38,999 nucleotides of DNA from Eubacterium sp. An11 (GTDB taxonomy: Bacteria; Bacillota; Clostridia; Lachnospirales; Lachnospiraceae), in contig NZ_NFLV01000030.1 of NCBI RefSeq assembly GCF_002161065.1, positions 1 through 38,999 of the forward strand, read 5' to 3'. The position numbers and the translations under genes are program-made. Shown here one piece after another: positions 31,701 to 37,100 of this stretch. A model generated the notes under the pieces. It was not told the origin of the DNA. It saw only the letters and a list, made by a program, of their open reading frames with translations, and did not search any database. Positions within the stretch are counted from its first letter, which is position 1. Each line of letters begins with the position of its first letter.

Positions 31701-33542
31701 AATAACGAAAACGCAGTATTTGTAAATGAATACCATTACGTGGCTTCTATTGTTATTAATAAGGAAGTACTTCGCGGCGATGCGGCTTACGAGACCGATG
31801 ATGTCTTCTACGCAGGTATCTTCCGCAAGGTTGACAGCACAGACAATGGATCTGGCGGCCAGGACGGAGATGCCCAGGAAGGAAGCGGCACGACAGGAAG
31901 CACCTATGAGCTTGTAAAGAATGTGATCGTTGATGATAAGACTGTGGAGAACGGGGTTGTTCAGCTTGTAAACAACAGCAGCGTGGAAGTTTACGTTCCG
32001 CTGGGCGGCGAGGAACAGACCGAAGCGGTTACCTATTATGTATTTGAGACTGATGCAGACGGACATCCTCTGGTAAGTTTCGATGCAGAAGGAAATGCAG
32101 TGTATAACCAGCCGTTTACCTATGAGATTTCCTCACAGAGTACAGGCGAGGACGGAACGGTCAATGACCGCGGCGAAGTCTATGTGACGGCAGAGGCTGC
32201 AGGAGCACATCCGGAAGTGACCATTACCAACAGAGCCACCAGTGTATCCATTGAGAAGAGAGATACCAGCGGCAATCCTCTGTCGGGAGCGGTACTGGAA
32301 TTATGGAAACAGGCAGATTCTGTGGATGCCGGTGTGGAAGCAGATGCAGACCGGACAAAAGCGGACAATGGAGATATTCTTTTTGAGACCTGGACTTCGG
32401 ATGGTACCCCTCATGAACTGACAGCAGAGCTGGCAGTAGGCGGAACCTATTATCTGCATGAGGCACAGGTGCCGGAAGGATACCTGCAGGCAGCGGATAT
32501 TCTGTTTACGGTTGAAAACGGTGAGCCGATCACCTTTGTCATGGAGGATAAGGATCAGGCGGGCATGCTGGGACAGATCCAGGTGACCAAACGATTAAGC
32601 ACCATAGACGAGACAACCTTTGATAATATTGACCTGGTTGCAGCAGATGCAACCTACTATGTGGGATTGTTTACTGACGCTGAAGGAAAGCATCCGTATG
32701 GCTCTGACTATGTGAAAGAGATTCATATACAAAATGCATCGTCAGGAACAGTAACTTATGACAATCTGCCGTCCGGAACCTATTATGTATTTGAGACACA
32801 GCAGGATGGAACCGTGATCCCTTACGGAGAGCTGCAGACCATCAATGCGGAAAGCGGCGAAGGATTTGCCTGCGTGGGTGATGGCGCTGAGGGAGGCGCA
32901 AAGGAAATCACCCTTCAGCTGGATGCAGGCACAGCAACCGGCAGTACAGAGTTAGAAAATGTATATTATGGAACTCTGCCGGAAGGTTTTGCATATCAGG
33001 GTCAGATCATGCTCACGAAAGCGATTGTCAAAGACGGAGCGCCTGCTGACAGCGATGATACTTTCTATGCGGGAATCTTTACCAGCGAGACAGAGACTGC
33101 GCCGTACAAGGTAGTGACTCTGGAAAATAACGGTACAGTTACCGTGGAAGTTCCTCTGGGCGGTGAAAATGGCATGGATCCGGTTACTTACTATATCTAT
33201 GAAACAGATGCCAACGGAAACAAAGTGGATAAGGATTCCTTCGCTTACACAGTAAGCGGAGAAGGAACCGTGGCGCTGGATATGAATAGCACTGTGGGAA
33301 CCCGAACCATTATCAACACCATAGCGTCAAGCTCAGAACCAACCAGAACGATTCGTGAGACCAGCGATAAAGATAACATTTCCAGCAAAACAGATAAGGG
33401 AAGTACAGCAACGAACCGGAGAACTTCATCTTCGAAGACTGGTGATGATACACGAACCGGATTATACATTCTGTTCTTTGCGGCAGCAGTTGTCGGTATT
33501 GTCATCACTTTACGGAAACGGAAAGAAGATATCTCCGAATAG
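16758..33542 (+). CDS. Giant wall-anchored Cna-B/FctA repeat adhesin (5,594 residues)
   Basis: A surface fibre protein. Order by residue: signal peptide (1–37, IAFLLVVVMVLS); Ser/Gln/Asn/Lys stalk (38–190); N-terminal beta-rich region (about 205–590), perhaps the binding head; about 17 Cna-B/SpaA-type modules (591–2980) with E-box motifs such as KETEAPTEY, RETAAPDGY and EETSAPLGY; DUF11-like domains (about 2983–3650); an SdrD-B-like domain (3659, GGQLWIDKDGDGVREEGE); one Cna-B (3867); seven FctA/Spy0128-like modules (4001–4994) with TFTKAGTYTF, YDDSxWTLTV and FTNxY; a repeated C-terminal module (4995–5525); and a sorting tail with SSKTGDD (Lys5560), a hydrophobic segment and RKRKEDISE. Cna-B and FctA families form Lys–Asn/Asp isopeptide bonds, which stiffen the rod. 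The sorting motif is not canonical LPXTG. No sortase is in the window. The middle is much more A/T-rich than the flanks. Ligand unknown. Confidence 0.9.
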   Translation: MKKRNFWAKCIAFLLVVVMVLSEQNITTLGETIGSYAQERMTGSSEQETERAIIKEDSSQESSSADGSSSSSSETSQAESSVSKNDSQKTQQTDNNSDAGSAQTDQGTSASSGQQALTDGASDVDNAGAQNEKKTADDKKNNRQNAQKKQKAKTEEQNDGQTAGNENGQDNGGNNGENTGDKSGKTFKDVAEENYGDNGTQKTATVTITKRGNRNQTDVKAGSTISYEVSYHLFSAVYFDYGEQSRPLFDTYNDTKIILHLPDGLTIDKDAEGTLQNVVSITEPQKGAPNDWILELNNRIQADSDKSGTFLVNLKVDGNGRLDVGHDFNFGEGNALAEIQTSFTIMDRTGTTDKPAEGIEPYTKTIGTTSTLNDLEAVTDDSWMIEKEANGFTPNADGTVTVKYNLSIGLKGTTVEGDNTKDSIIIDPGTYGREGRATFNDKVTYESTDGTEVSYPAVKLTEIPTVTGKDGKPINAKSITVTPSFDELSPITVNDGAVLIPMDTCEGQTTGATVDKDAPYLSNYTVEVVYENYEDNFVAHYYDSKQQQQKLDVVNEADIEYQFKGETTKQTYDSKATQPVGDVTKPAAINLSKHIVDYKTNTSKVYSWANFSNDPVSGAVTYEIKTSDGKVPTLYQYDEKTGIYSPIRNVDGSDDGKIVFDPAQKQNQENASGLVTVYLDPGTYTITETDMPDNTEKIPATENDEGKNSDSKTITVAADQTKDVVFYNKEKLGDITIHKYGRKNGVDSPLAGATFGIYTDSECTKPYASYKDGVQTIADGTATFARLPYGTYYVKETEAPTEYIKDTETYTFTIPTDNNVTLKENSINKYNRAPVELRKQMYNPNETGDNKYVNVTAAEAGNFANCFEVQKQNENGTWTLLTASGLGVSEGAYPLSLNQTGKISLSLPVYKDNGTTVITYRFRETLPDGWHADSEDTTEEAGKRFAYSEPFTLAEKIGNSDADPYTVTMKNDRNGSIELTKEFYSATASGMTKNTSADLSASFDLYYKNGPDGKLVKYNEEGSYTVTAAKSLTISDLPRTETINDVTYDRYYYLVESATEDGYAPSATADLRGTNTAERTNLSVGEGGTDVEAYGPFNFTETLSQDEGGTGRIELAQSVTITNVEQKVPVVVKKEDSYKGTYVSGAKYKIYKYDGDNAEDGYKGELVTTSSDQNYQGEDIPSNGDLTTLTPGQKYVIEESFVPSKYTFDSIIIGTQTSTTTTAVIDLTDTNKVDTNTTPVNVVIKNKPDPTFTVTKIKDNAVGDNEELKGVEFEVYTKDNSNVFQRVQGYDGKNLTIKSGTATSIPAGTYYLREVADSKNGVLDPSKYNSLYNGGTYDETTQSFYFGPYEIKHKESEQAQIKETITNYSDKGAVEVTKYYKTTSGTESPLANATLTIYEVVNGVEKKVKDVISGTNGKALFVDLSIYDEQGNPITYRIRETAAPDGYTISDEYLDVTLKPGETVTTQKVNNEDVELKIVNQPETTLYVNKTYHNIWENKFTDKSYFLPGTVIALYKYNTETKVYDLQGTETTDEMGDAIFRGLTQKDKYIAIEVCVPAGEEYKYLEPDGRKSYLNADYLQDGYLPPTLTNQQLIEGNYSYVTKEVNPGNPILVYQGDSYNLLNEEHWAQLHIHKFVTDKKDGEPDKKRDINNAEFTLYMQVVDLKGQDPKDVSNPISLGYDSSHPEYYTKIGSYSSGTLYDTEGNRMNGWFGTDILKSADNVVYWLVETDAGIGASINPENVVTLIHRNGTYYKNDTKNYSYVENGETKPCPEGQPNATMTYMDDQVTEEDFENIPEYGPGYAQFSTVRIAKWQGAMDESGQRKEEFSPLGNAKFEIWLTNEEGQEYELLDTVTTGLDNNFGADASTDTDSDGDTNNNPNANPISGWASSKAFVWSQMEQLRANYPDAFVDDEKGNHYVRIAIKETTPPTGFMTEKQTVYMYMFFQNSTNETTEVFNDAYYVKTAENIVNLAEEQNGIQWAFYPTMKDGDEYKVVDSDKFGTGAPVSSTSQFRLVNWPIDTYAVTLQKYGYDVKNDNLGKTSKELDTYYTSGQTDRKPLSVTMKLERYNNEEKEWRPYTLDGDTNGRFQTGRDGSYIFRNGLPVGHYRITEETPDPAYENIYDGSTIERAAGEKNAKAYYFQVVDDNLNLTIYNPKKQSLTIKKTDMDDNPLSGTTFTLTEEDGTEITSTNKGEEDPTQVLSNIGSGTYVLSETPGTRYTNSYFASYFAAQYGKISGTAGSINQLVNEVEINNETKKGIFLGYTTTLEEDGNEANVVVNSKTDIYDYGISESNDGIDLNIKNPKTVAFDIKKQDAQDNTALPGAVFEVKYLAFNNDAINNDAIYNTLAEAAGATIAVNSSDFANVTATTYTTGEGGIAAVTGNPGIYQIKETTAPSDYDLTETAPKYVAMTGGLNIKSVTVDGTGIPVDRSTVEETQKSDNDVTIEFRDKKKVSLTIIKMIRNKEDGAEGQLAVSGNPEFTFNLYEDNQKQKLAGTAEIQWSVDGENKDTITGLSQGKTYYLEEISGENYEVSALKLNNNSIQDNGGLYTITIPDNSSAEVTVTAENTYLRGKISVRKVDGSTGNVLHGAEFEVFRLDTEKSEQGETKVTETPMPNIALAEEGSTGVYSAEVPLRSEAGETFRIREKEAPTNYLQDTESYIDITVEPRQIMEAPDLHNVDGTWPYASGDRDENNKNMLANQNFPNYNGAWIDITKYDDIYAAQPSATLGGAVFTLYEYNANTETWSSAGSQTTSTENGALRFVVRGGTQYAIEETSAPLGYKGLDSIYQRNTETGADEAVATIKAKMTNGEEKTLYQINNGAAVTAGVSYAYDAYNIPYQSLRIEKENALDPTTRLTAQADVYELPDNVSLNSDEDVLKYLQGTLTGTEEEPKVPTPVIPDVEVNTNGSDGTDHLYTYADGISDPRLNGAIVAGKSYLVVEKTASVSQIRDNDDVEWYGIVDVPENSNKNGSYIVTLKNIEGAATLSLSKTATPDKFESLFTTESTTVHYTITPTVNNTLPLDTFVVNDTGLTAYNGNTQLTDTDTLTYLKNGYSLTEVTIGKATHETKGYAVESDGAVDKITAEVTFYDFDGNPIGEPEILDVSNTDAKAIPDSGKAARVSVKYYSTDFKEAAGYDLGTNFKPGDIDITAVIDQQSGGNGKKEIDRIRNTAQTVMKYYPWDVSGNKAGQPTTEEKSAYADVEFEAQKGAKISVTKDIVSTQEGQEIKTVNLQDTITYEVEISNAADSGAALKNPYIVDYLPQGSSWVEFDSVNPVQLVDEDNTGLTVVDAPRETKDGENAVFVYLNGNLEPGKSVKVQLKVKVENTVTSYGTTMYNYAFVGSTEKGAQTDKNPQEASFMTSSGDWAPTIDSILNGWQMSEPRKNALNTMLEAQQLNGGGYVSGSRTVNWAGDSDVVLVKSAYGDANSEDGYSTDILSEVSNGGTMHYRLTVSNTSMLNGVTKFSVIDILPNVGDMTSGNSSRGSAWALNFGKIDNIYIGQTTEDENTGTVTTPDPVLSDHYRVYYYTGDLNTAGYMNLYNQVESIDFDTPPAAESGWVTSIDQNNIGQVKAFVVVTDDTVRLNNNENLIIEYTARVNNGTEWNDEILSNNSWQNAVNSFSCSYSRYDLSSPSSALVKAGIIMGSNQVSATIMPKSVSVGGQLWIDKDGDGVREEGESLVEQKDTNGEGQSETVNNFEGNYLVGQLLKNFNIRLDTYSGTKTTSDGRTPYNKGDTWHGTYLFSDLNPAMLKTGITDEAAYPNQNSGLFPGGEIDPSKLKGSAPNTYELIADLGGVDGFEVTSVGKTSGKSRDPENPDSFHPEGGDETTDNNFVVDGSITRSERFYLWATDSDYDMTKDIGVVLKRNLVITKQAEDTKEPIEGVIFKVYGPFDEDETITVDKLKNAKQQYTDMTDAQGKATFSNLLWYKKYVIVEERVPEGYELDGAFAKKTEDDNKANLSELTLITNDEILKGKPAWILGVPDDRAQDATDEVTVTNKRTATETSLTASKTFTKLGVEQSLTADQFKFSLWKEYPGEGKLPIKTKGIDVNGNVTFAASDFDDTAKELTFTSEGTYTYYITEELPTEAQGANPYEGIKYDEAIYRATVNVKWTDGKGLGVESVTYEKKVGDAWATVGSGETPTFTNEYTATGFWTPEGTKTLTGRTMKAGEKYTFYVKDKTGKVISTGTATGQEGQQSAEIVFNNKIEYDLNDVGKIYTYTIKEDKAGQKVSGVIYDDKIYTVTVTVTDNGKGTLVPHATYKVGDTTANQADFTNIYEPTPITYTPYVSKTLTGHELPVNTENKREKTFTFSLSKGSCNPEDGVQMPSTETLEIPITKESSADVSDVKSFGAITFTKAGTYTFTINEEKTDEVGVTYDETVWTVTVKVTDDKEGKLTKTVTYTNNKSQQAVTITGDTIPFTNSYQPTQIAVPLSVSKAVEGADMPKSQTFTFKLSMNGQNDGSVSIPQEGITKEVTVSQTGEASREKVTFDPITFTKAGTYTFKIEETAILPDGYTMPTPTRYVQVVVSDNNGRLQSSVAYYLSDPAVVDGDNTASRFTNNYRTVDADFAPKVIKTLNGDIPAGTKEFQFKIENISGDQTGFSITNANCVVGYAQTTGDKEAYFEPITFTKAGEYKFRIEEIPTDADGNKGYAYDDSKWILTVNVVDDPDDNDNHLKATGTYVKENGSGSNNNAASFTNSYDVTPDTYAPKVKKIITGADIPAGRKDKFDFTLTYKDADSAYAGEDVTGSVKYGSDVMSVNDVKNLTMTGSGENSFEELTFTKAGTYTFEISETKGNQPGYQYDDSTWTLTVTVVDENGVLKATPSYTKTGDKSDTQASFTNTYSVTPVDFIPKVEKQFSDDSVTRPRAKDFKFTLTADVKNPAGGAFTGVTDVEEGTELTGENNTPTATVNGAGTVDFSTITFKRAGTYTFWITENEGEDLGYTYDDSVWTLTVQVNDIGGALQVTDNDVTYESDDTAVEPNNENAVFVNEYHYVASIVINKEVLRGDAAYETDDVFYAGIFRKVDSTDNGSGGQDGDAQEGSGTTGSTYELVKNVIVDDKTVENGVVQLVNNSSVEVYVPLGGEEQTEAVTYYVFETDADGHPLVSFDAEGNAVYNQPFTYEISSQSTGEDGTVNDRGEVYVTAEAAGAHPEVTITNRATSVSIEKRDTSGNPLSGAVLELWKQADSVDAGVEADADRTKADNGDILFETWTSDGTPHELTAELAVGGTYYLHEAQVPEGYLQAADILFTVENGEPITFVMEDKDQAGMLGQIQVTKRLSTIDETTFDNIDLVAADATYYVGLFTDAEGKHPYGSDYVKEIHIQNASSGTVTYDNLPSGTYYVFETQQDGTVIPYGELQTINAESGEGFACVGDGAEGGAKEITLQLDAGTATGSTELENVYYGTLPEGFAYQGQIMLTKAIVKDGAPADSDDTFYAGIFTSETETAPYKVVTLENNGTVTVEVPLGGENGMDPVTYYIYETDANGNKVDKDSFAYTVSGEGTVALDMNSTVGTRTIINTIASSSEPTRTIRETSDKDNISSKTDKGSTATNRRTSSSKTGDDTRTGLYILFFAAAVVGIVITLRKRKEDISE
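28757..31740 (+). repeat. Seven tandem FctA/Spy0128-like modules inside the adhesin
   Basis: Seven diverged protein repeats of about 130–150 residues, ending FTNEY, FTNIY, FTNSY, FTNNY, FTNSY, FTNTY and FVNEY. A lysine in SKTLTG-like starts and the Asn in F-T-N are the expected isopeptide partners, with Glu in the F-x-I-x-E strand as catalyst. The DNA copies are diverged, so the array is old rather than a fresh amplification. Confidence 0.8.
31740..33330 (+). repeat. C-terminal DDTFYAGIF-type module repeated in the adhesin
   Basis: Three related modules carry a (I/M)xxxK strand, then TFYAGIF or TYYVGLF, and VTYYVFETDA or TYYVFET near the end (starts near 31746, 32574 and 33000). The first and third also have V-PLGG. 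A Cna-B module (near 32247) lies between copies one and two. The DNA here is visibly more GC-rich than the rest of the array. Confidence 0.65.
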
Positions 33543-33723
33543 TTGAGAGATTTTTATGGAAATGTAAATGAGCAGGCCGAAGAAGATTGCCAAAACAACA
33601 GACAAAAGACCTTTGCAGAAACGTAAAGGTATCTGTCCCGGAGAGTAAAATCTCCGGGATGGAAATGAAATCAGTCAGAATGGCCGGAAGATTTCGACAA
33701 AAATATAAGACATTACGGAGGGG

Positions 33724-33771
33724 AGCCTCGGATTCAGAGAACAAAAACTCTGGACCGGGGCTGTTCCTTTT
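33724..33771 (+). terminator. Intrinsic terminator of the giant adhesin gene
   Basis: Stem 33724–33739 with 33748–33762 (one bulged A, two G·T pairs), 8-base A-rich loop, followed by GTTCCTTTTC. It lies about 180 bases after the adhesin stop. Confidence 0.72.
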
Positions 33772-33864
33772 CGTGTCATTAATGATTTTTTGCTTTTTTA
33801 CACCTATAAAAAGTAATGATTTATTGGTGAAAAAATTAATTTTTTGTAAATAATTTGTGTGTAA

Positions 33865-33893
33865 TTGAAGACAAAAAGAAACTGTGCTAGTAT
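33865..33893 (+). promoter_or_regulatory. Promoter of the pectinesterase gene with extended -10
   Basis: TTGAAG (33865–33870), 17-base spacer, TGC directly before TAGTAT (33888–33893), that is an extended -10. The predicted start is near 33900, leaving a leader of about 220 bases. Confidence 0.55.
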
Positions 33894-33934
33894 GTGCCGT
33901 GGAAGCGATTTTTAGTAGAATTGCTTCATGGCAC
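33894..33934 (+). promoter_or_regulatory. Hairpin at the 5' end of the pectinesterase leader
   Basis: Arms 33894–33906 and 33923–33934 (GTGCCGTGGAAGC with GCTTCATGGCAC; one bulged G, one G·T), 16-base A/T-rich loop. It covers the predicted transcription start, so it may protect the mRNA 5' end or mark a regulator site on the DNA. Confidence 0.5.
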
Positions 33935-34118
33935 GATAAAAGGTGTTTTTGGCAGTATTGTTTGTCAGAGACATCATGGCATAAAAAATTCAGATGAAGT
34001 TAAAAAAGACAGGCCTATTTAAGGCGGGAAAGGCAGGCGGCTGAAAGGAAAGCAGAAAGAAGTTACCAGCATCTGAATATTTTATGACCGCCAATTTGAC
34101 AGAAAGGAGAAAAACGTT

Positions 34119-37100
34119 TTGAAATTTTGTAAACATCAGACCAGTAACAAAAATAATCTGGCAGTAACTAACATGCGCAAAAAGCCGCTTCGTCTGCTGG
34201 CTGTTCTGCTGGCTTTCATCCTGACGATTACCCTTTGCCCGACAGAGGCACTGAGGGTGCAGGCGGAGGAAACCAATGACAGCCATATTATTAAAACAGA
34301 CGGCGGAGCGGTGACCTGGGATTTTACAGATGAAAATGCTGCCATTTATCAGGAGTCGAAGAAGGATGGTTCGCTCAGTGTGACAGGAAACTTTAGTTTA
34401 TATAAACAACAGCCGCAGCATGGAGCGAATATCGGAGATGGCACGGTATTTTCCATTCAAGTACCGGCTGGACAGACGACGCTGACTTTTGGTGTGTGTG
34501 GGTTTGGTTCTTCCAATGCAGATATTAGTGTAAATGGAGAAGTTTTGGAAGAAAACTTTTCTTTAAATCATGCAGCGACAGACGGAGAAGAATCTTCCAT
34601 TCAGTACACTTCTGAATCTCCAGCGACGATTACTGTTACCATAACCGGCAATGGATACCTCCACTCCATTACCGCCAAAACCATCACGCCTCCGCAGGTG
34701 GCGACGGTCAGCGGTACAGTGACTATAGCTACGGGAGCAGCTGATTCTGCCGTTGGGGAGACGCTGATATTCACAGATGAAGAAGAGAAAACTGTTGAAA
34801 CAGAAATTACAAAAGAGGGATATACAGTTGAACTTCCTATAAAGCATAAATACACGGTATCTTTTGATAATTCCGACATTTATGAAATCACAGGAGACAA
34901 TACCATAGATTTGACCGGTGCTACCGATGGAAGTTCCGCGACCTATAACATTTCTTATCGGGTCATCTGGGATACATCGAAAGAATTTGATTTTACCATC
35001 GGTGATACCACTTACACCGTGACGCCGGGAGAATCTTCTTCGAAAGATTTTTCCGTGGAGGCAAGTGATGAAAAGGGCTCCGTGGAACTGGCCACAACCG
35101 ATACAGCCATCATATGGGCAGATCTGGAGGGAGCCGGCTCAGGTAATCTCAGGTCGGACAGCATTACAAATGTCAGTGATAATGTGACGTATAAGATTTC
35201 GGGCAATACCATTACATTTACATATACAGACACAAATACTTCACCGGGAAAATATACAGTTCAGGTGAAAGATAACAGTGCGTCGGGAAAACCTCATGCC
35301 GATGGACAGAAAAAGACCTATGATTTCGGTGACGGAAGTGTCGTATCTAACCTTTATACCGGAAGCTATTCTATCAAAGGAGGAGCTTCGGTCAATTCCA
35401 CCGACGGTCTGGTTACGGTGACAGGAAATAAAGGAATTAGTTATAATGGTTCCCACGGTATCATGATAGGTGATGGTGACCGGATCAGCGTGAAGGTGGC
35501 CGGAAATGCGGAGATTCAGCTGAAGCTGTGTTCTTATACAGCTCCGGGTAGCACCTTTAACGCGACAGTGACAGAAGGAAGTGGAACAGTGAATCCGACG
35601 TCGACTGATGCAAAAGTATCCGCGGACGGTGATACTGCCTCTTTCCAATATACCGGCGAAGCGACAACTCTGACTTTCACTTATAATGGAAGCGGTTCCG
35701 GCTATCTCCACGCCATGTCCGTGACCAATGAGCTGCCGGAGACAGATATTACAGAGCAGGAAGAAATGCCAGATATTCGGGATTACGGAGATACCGACGG
35801 CATGAAAGTTAACGCCCAGGGGCAGCGACTCACTCTGTCCCAGGAAGGCGGCAGTCTGGCAACAGGAGCGGCCTTGACAGATAATGTTGGATATTATGGT
35901 TTTGACGCTACGACTGCTTGTAACCGGCTGGAAGCAGATGTCATCGTCAACTCCTGCGGAAATTCTTCCGCCAACGGTGTTTTCTTTGGCGCCTTTAATG
36001 GAGAGGCCATTGAGACCATCGGCATTCGGAATTCAACCAATCTGAGAGGAATTTATTCAAACGCAAGTTCACAGATAAGTGCCAGAGGAGAGCAGAATGT
36101 AACCATCACCTCAGGTCAGAAAGTACACTTTACAGCAGAGAAAACGGCGGACGGCTTTGTCATTACGGCAACTCCGGAGGGCGGAGAAACTTACACTGTG
36201 AACAGTTCCGACAGTGATGCCCTGTTCAGCGGCGGTGTGAAAAATGCAGAGATTTCCTTCGGCTTCATTCTTGCCAACGCTTCTGTGACCGTCACCAATA
36301 TGAAATATTGCGATGCTGATGGCGATTTGCTCTACGACCAGAATGCCTGCTATGAACCAATTGGAGAAGAGCCGGTTGTCACATCAGTGCAGGCGAATAT
36401 TGCGGACACCCGGGATGCTATTATTGTCACCTGGGGAAGTAAAGAGGAAGCATACGGAGACGGACGCTATGTGATTCAGGTGAAGAAGAACGGTGGAGAA
36501 TGGACAGATGTGGCGGAAACTACAGAATCTACCTATACATATCCAACAAAAGAAGCCGGAACTTATGAATTCCGTGTGGGCGGCAAACTGGGCAGCGAAG
36601 GTGAAGTGACTCAATGGGTACAGACAGAGAAGGCTTTAGACTTCCTTCCGGCACTGCCGACTCCGGTGGTAACGCTCACAGCCCATGAGAATTCCATCGA
36701 TGTATCCTGGACCGTCTCCGATGGAGCAACACAATACGAGATATACCGATACTCTTCCGATGAGAGTGCGGAAAATGCCAAAGTGGTTTACACGGCAGAC
36801 AGCACAGACGCCACCCTCTCCTGGACAGATACCACTGTGGAGAAGGAAATTCCTTACTATTATTATGTCATTGCCTACCAATACGGCGACACCGAAGAAG
36901 GTACAGGAACTGAAACGGATGGATCAAAAGAGATTAACTCCAGCAACCCGTCCGAGGCAGTCTGGGCCATGGCTTCTGCAGGCCATACCGGCGATTATGT
37001 CTATGAAGATGAGGCAGCCAAGATTACCCTCACAAAATGCCCGGATGCGACGGTATTCCAGAGCAACATTTCTATCGGCGGAACGGTGGACCGTGCCGGT

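Larger units (their letters stand above)
33543..34118 (+). other. Intergenic region between adhesin and pectinesterase genes
   Basis: 576 bases without a credible gene. It holds an 8-bp perfect hairpin without T-run (33637–33644 with 33651–33658), the adhesin terminator (33724–33771), an A/T-rich promoter zone, a promoter (33865–33893), a hairpin near the predicted RNA 5' end (33894–33934) and the rest of a leader of about 220 bases. I looked for c-di-GMP and other riboswitch motifs and found none I can defend. Confidence 0.6.

Noticed and set aside
28757-31740. Repeat array as a CRISPR or DNA-level satellite
   Set aside because: Similarity is at protein level only, with unit lengths of 130–150 codons and an open coding frame throughout.
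33569-33649. Short frame after the adhesin gene (about 26 codons)
   Set aside because: No Shine-Dalgarno, basic random-looking peptide, and it ends in a hairpin region.
33637-33658. CCCGGAGA/TCTCCGGG hairpin as terminator
   Set aside because: The stem is perfect, but no T-run follows on either strand; the better terminator is at 33724–33771.
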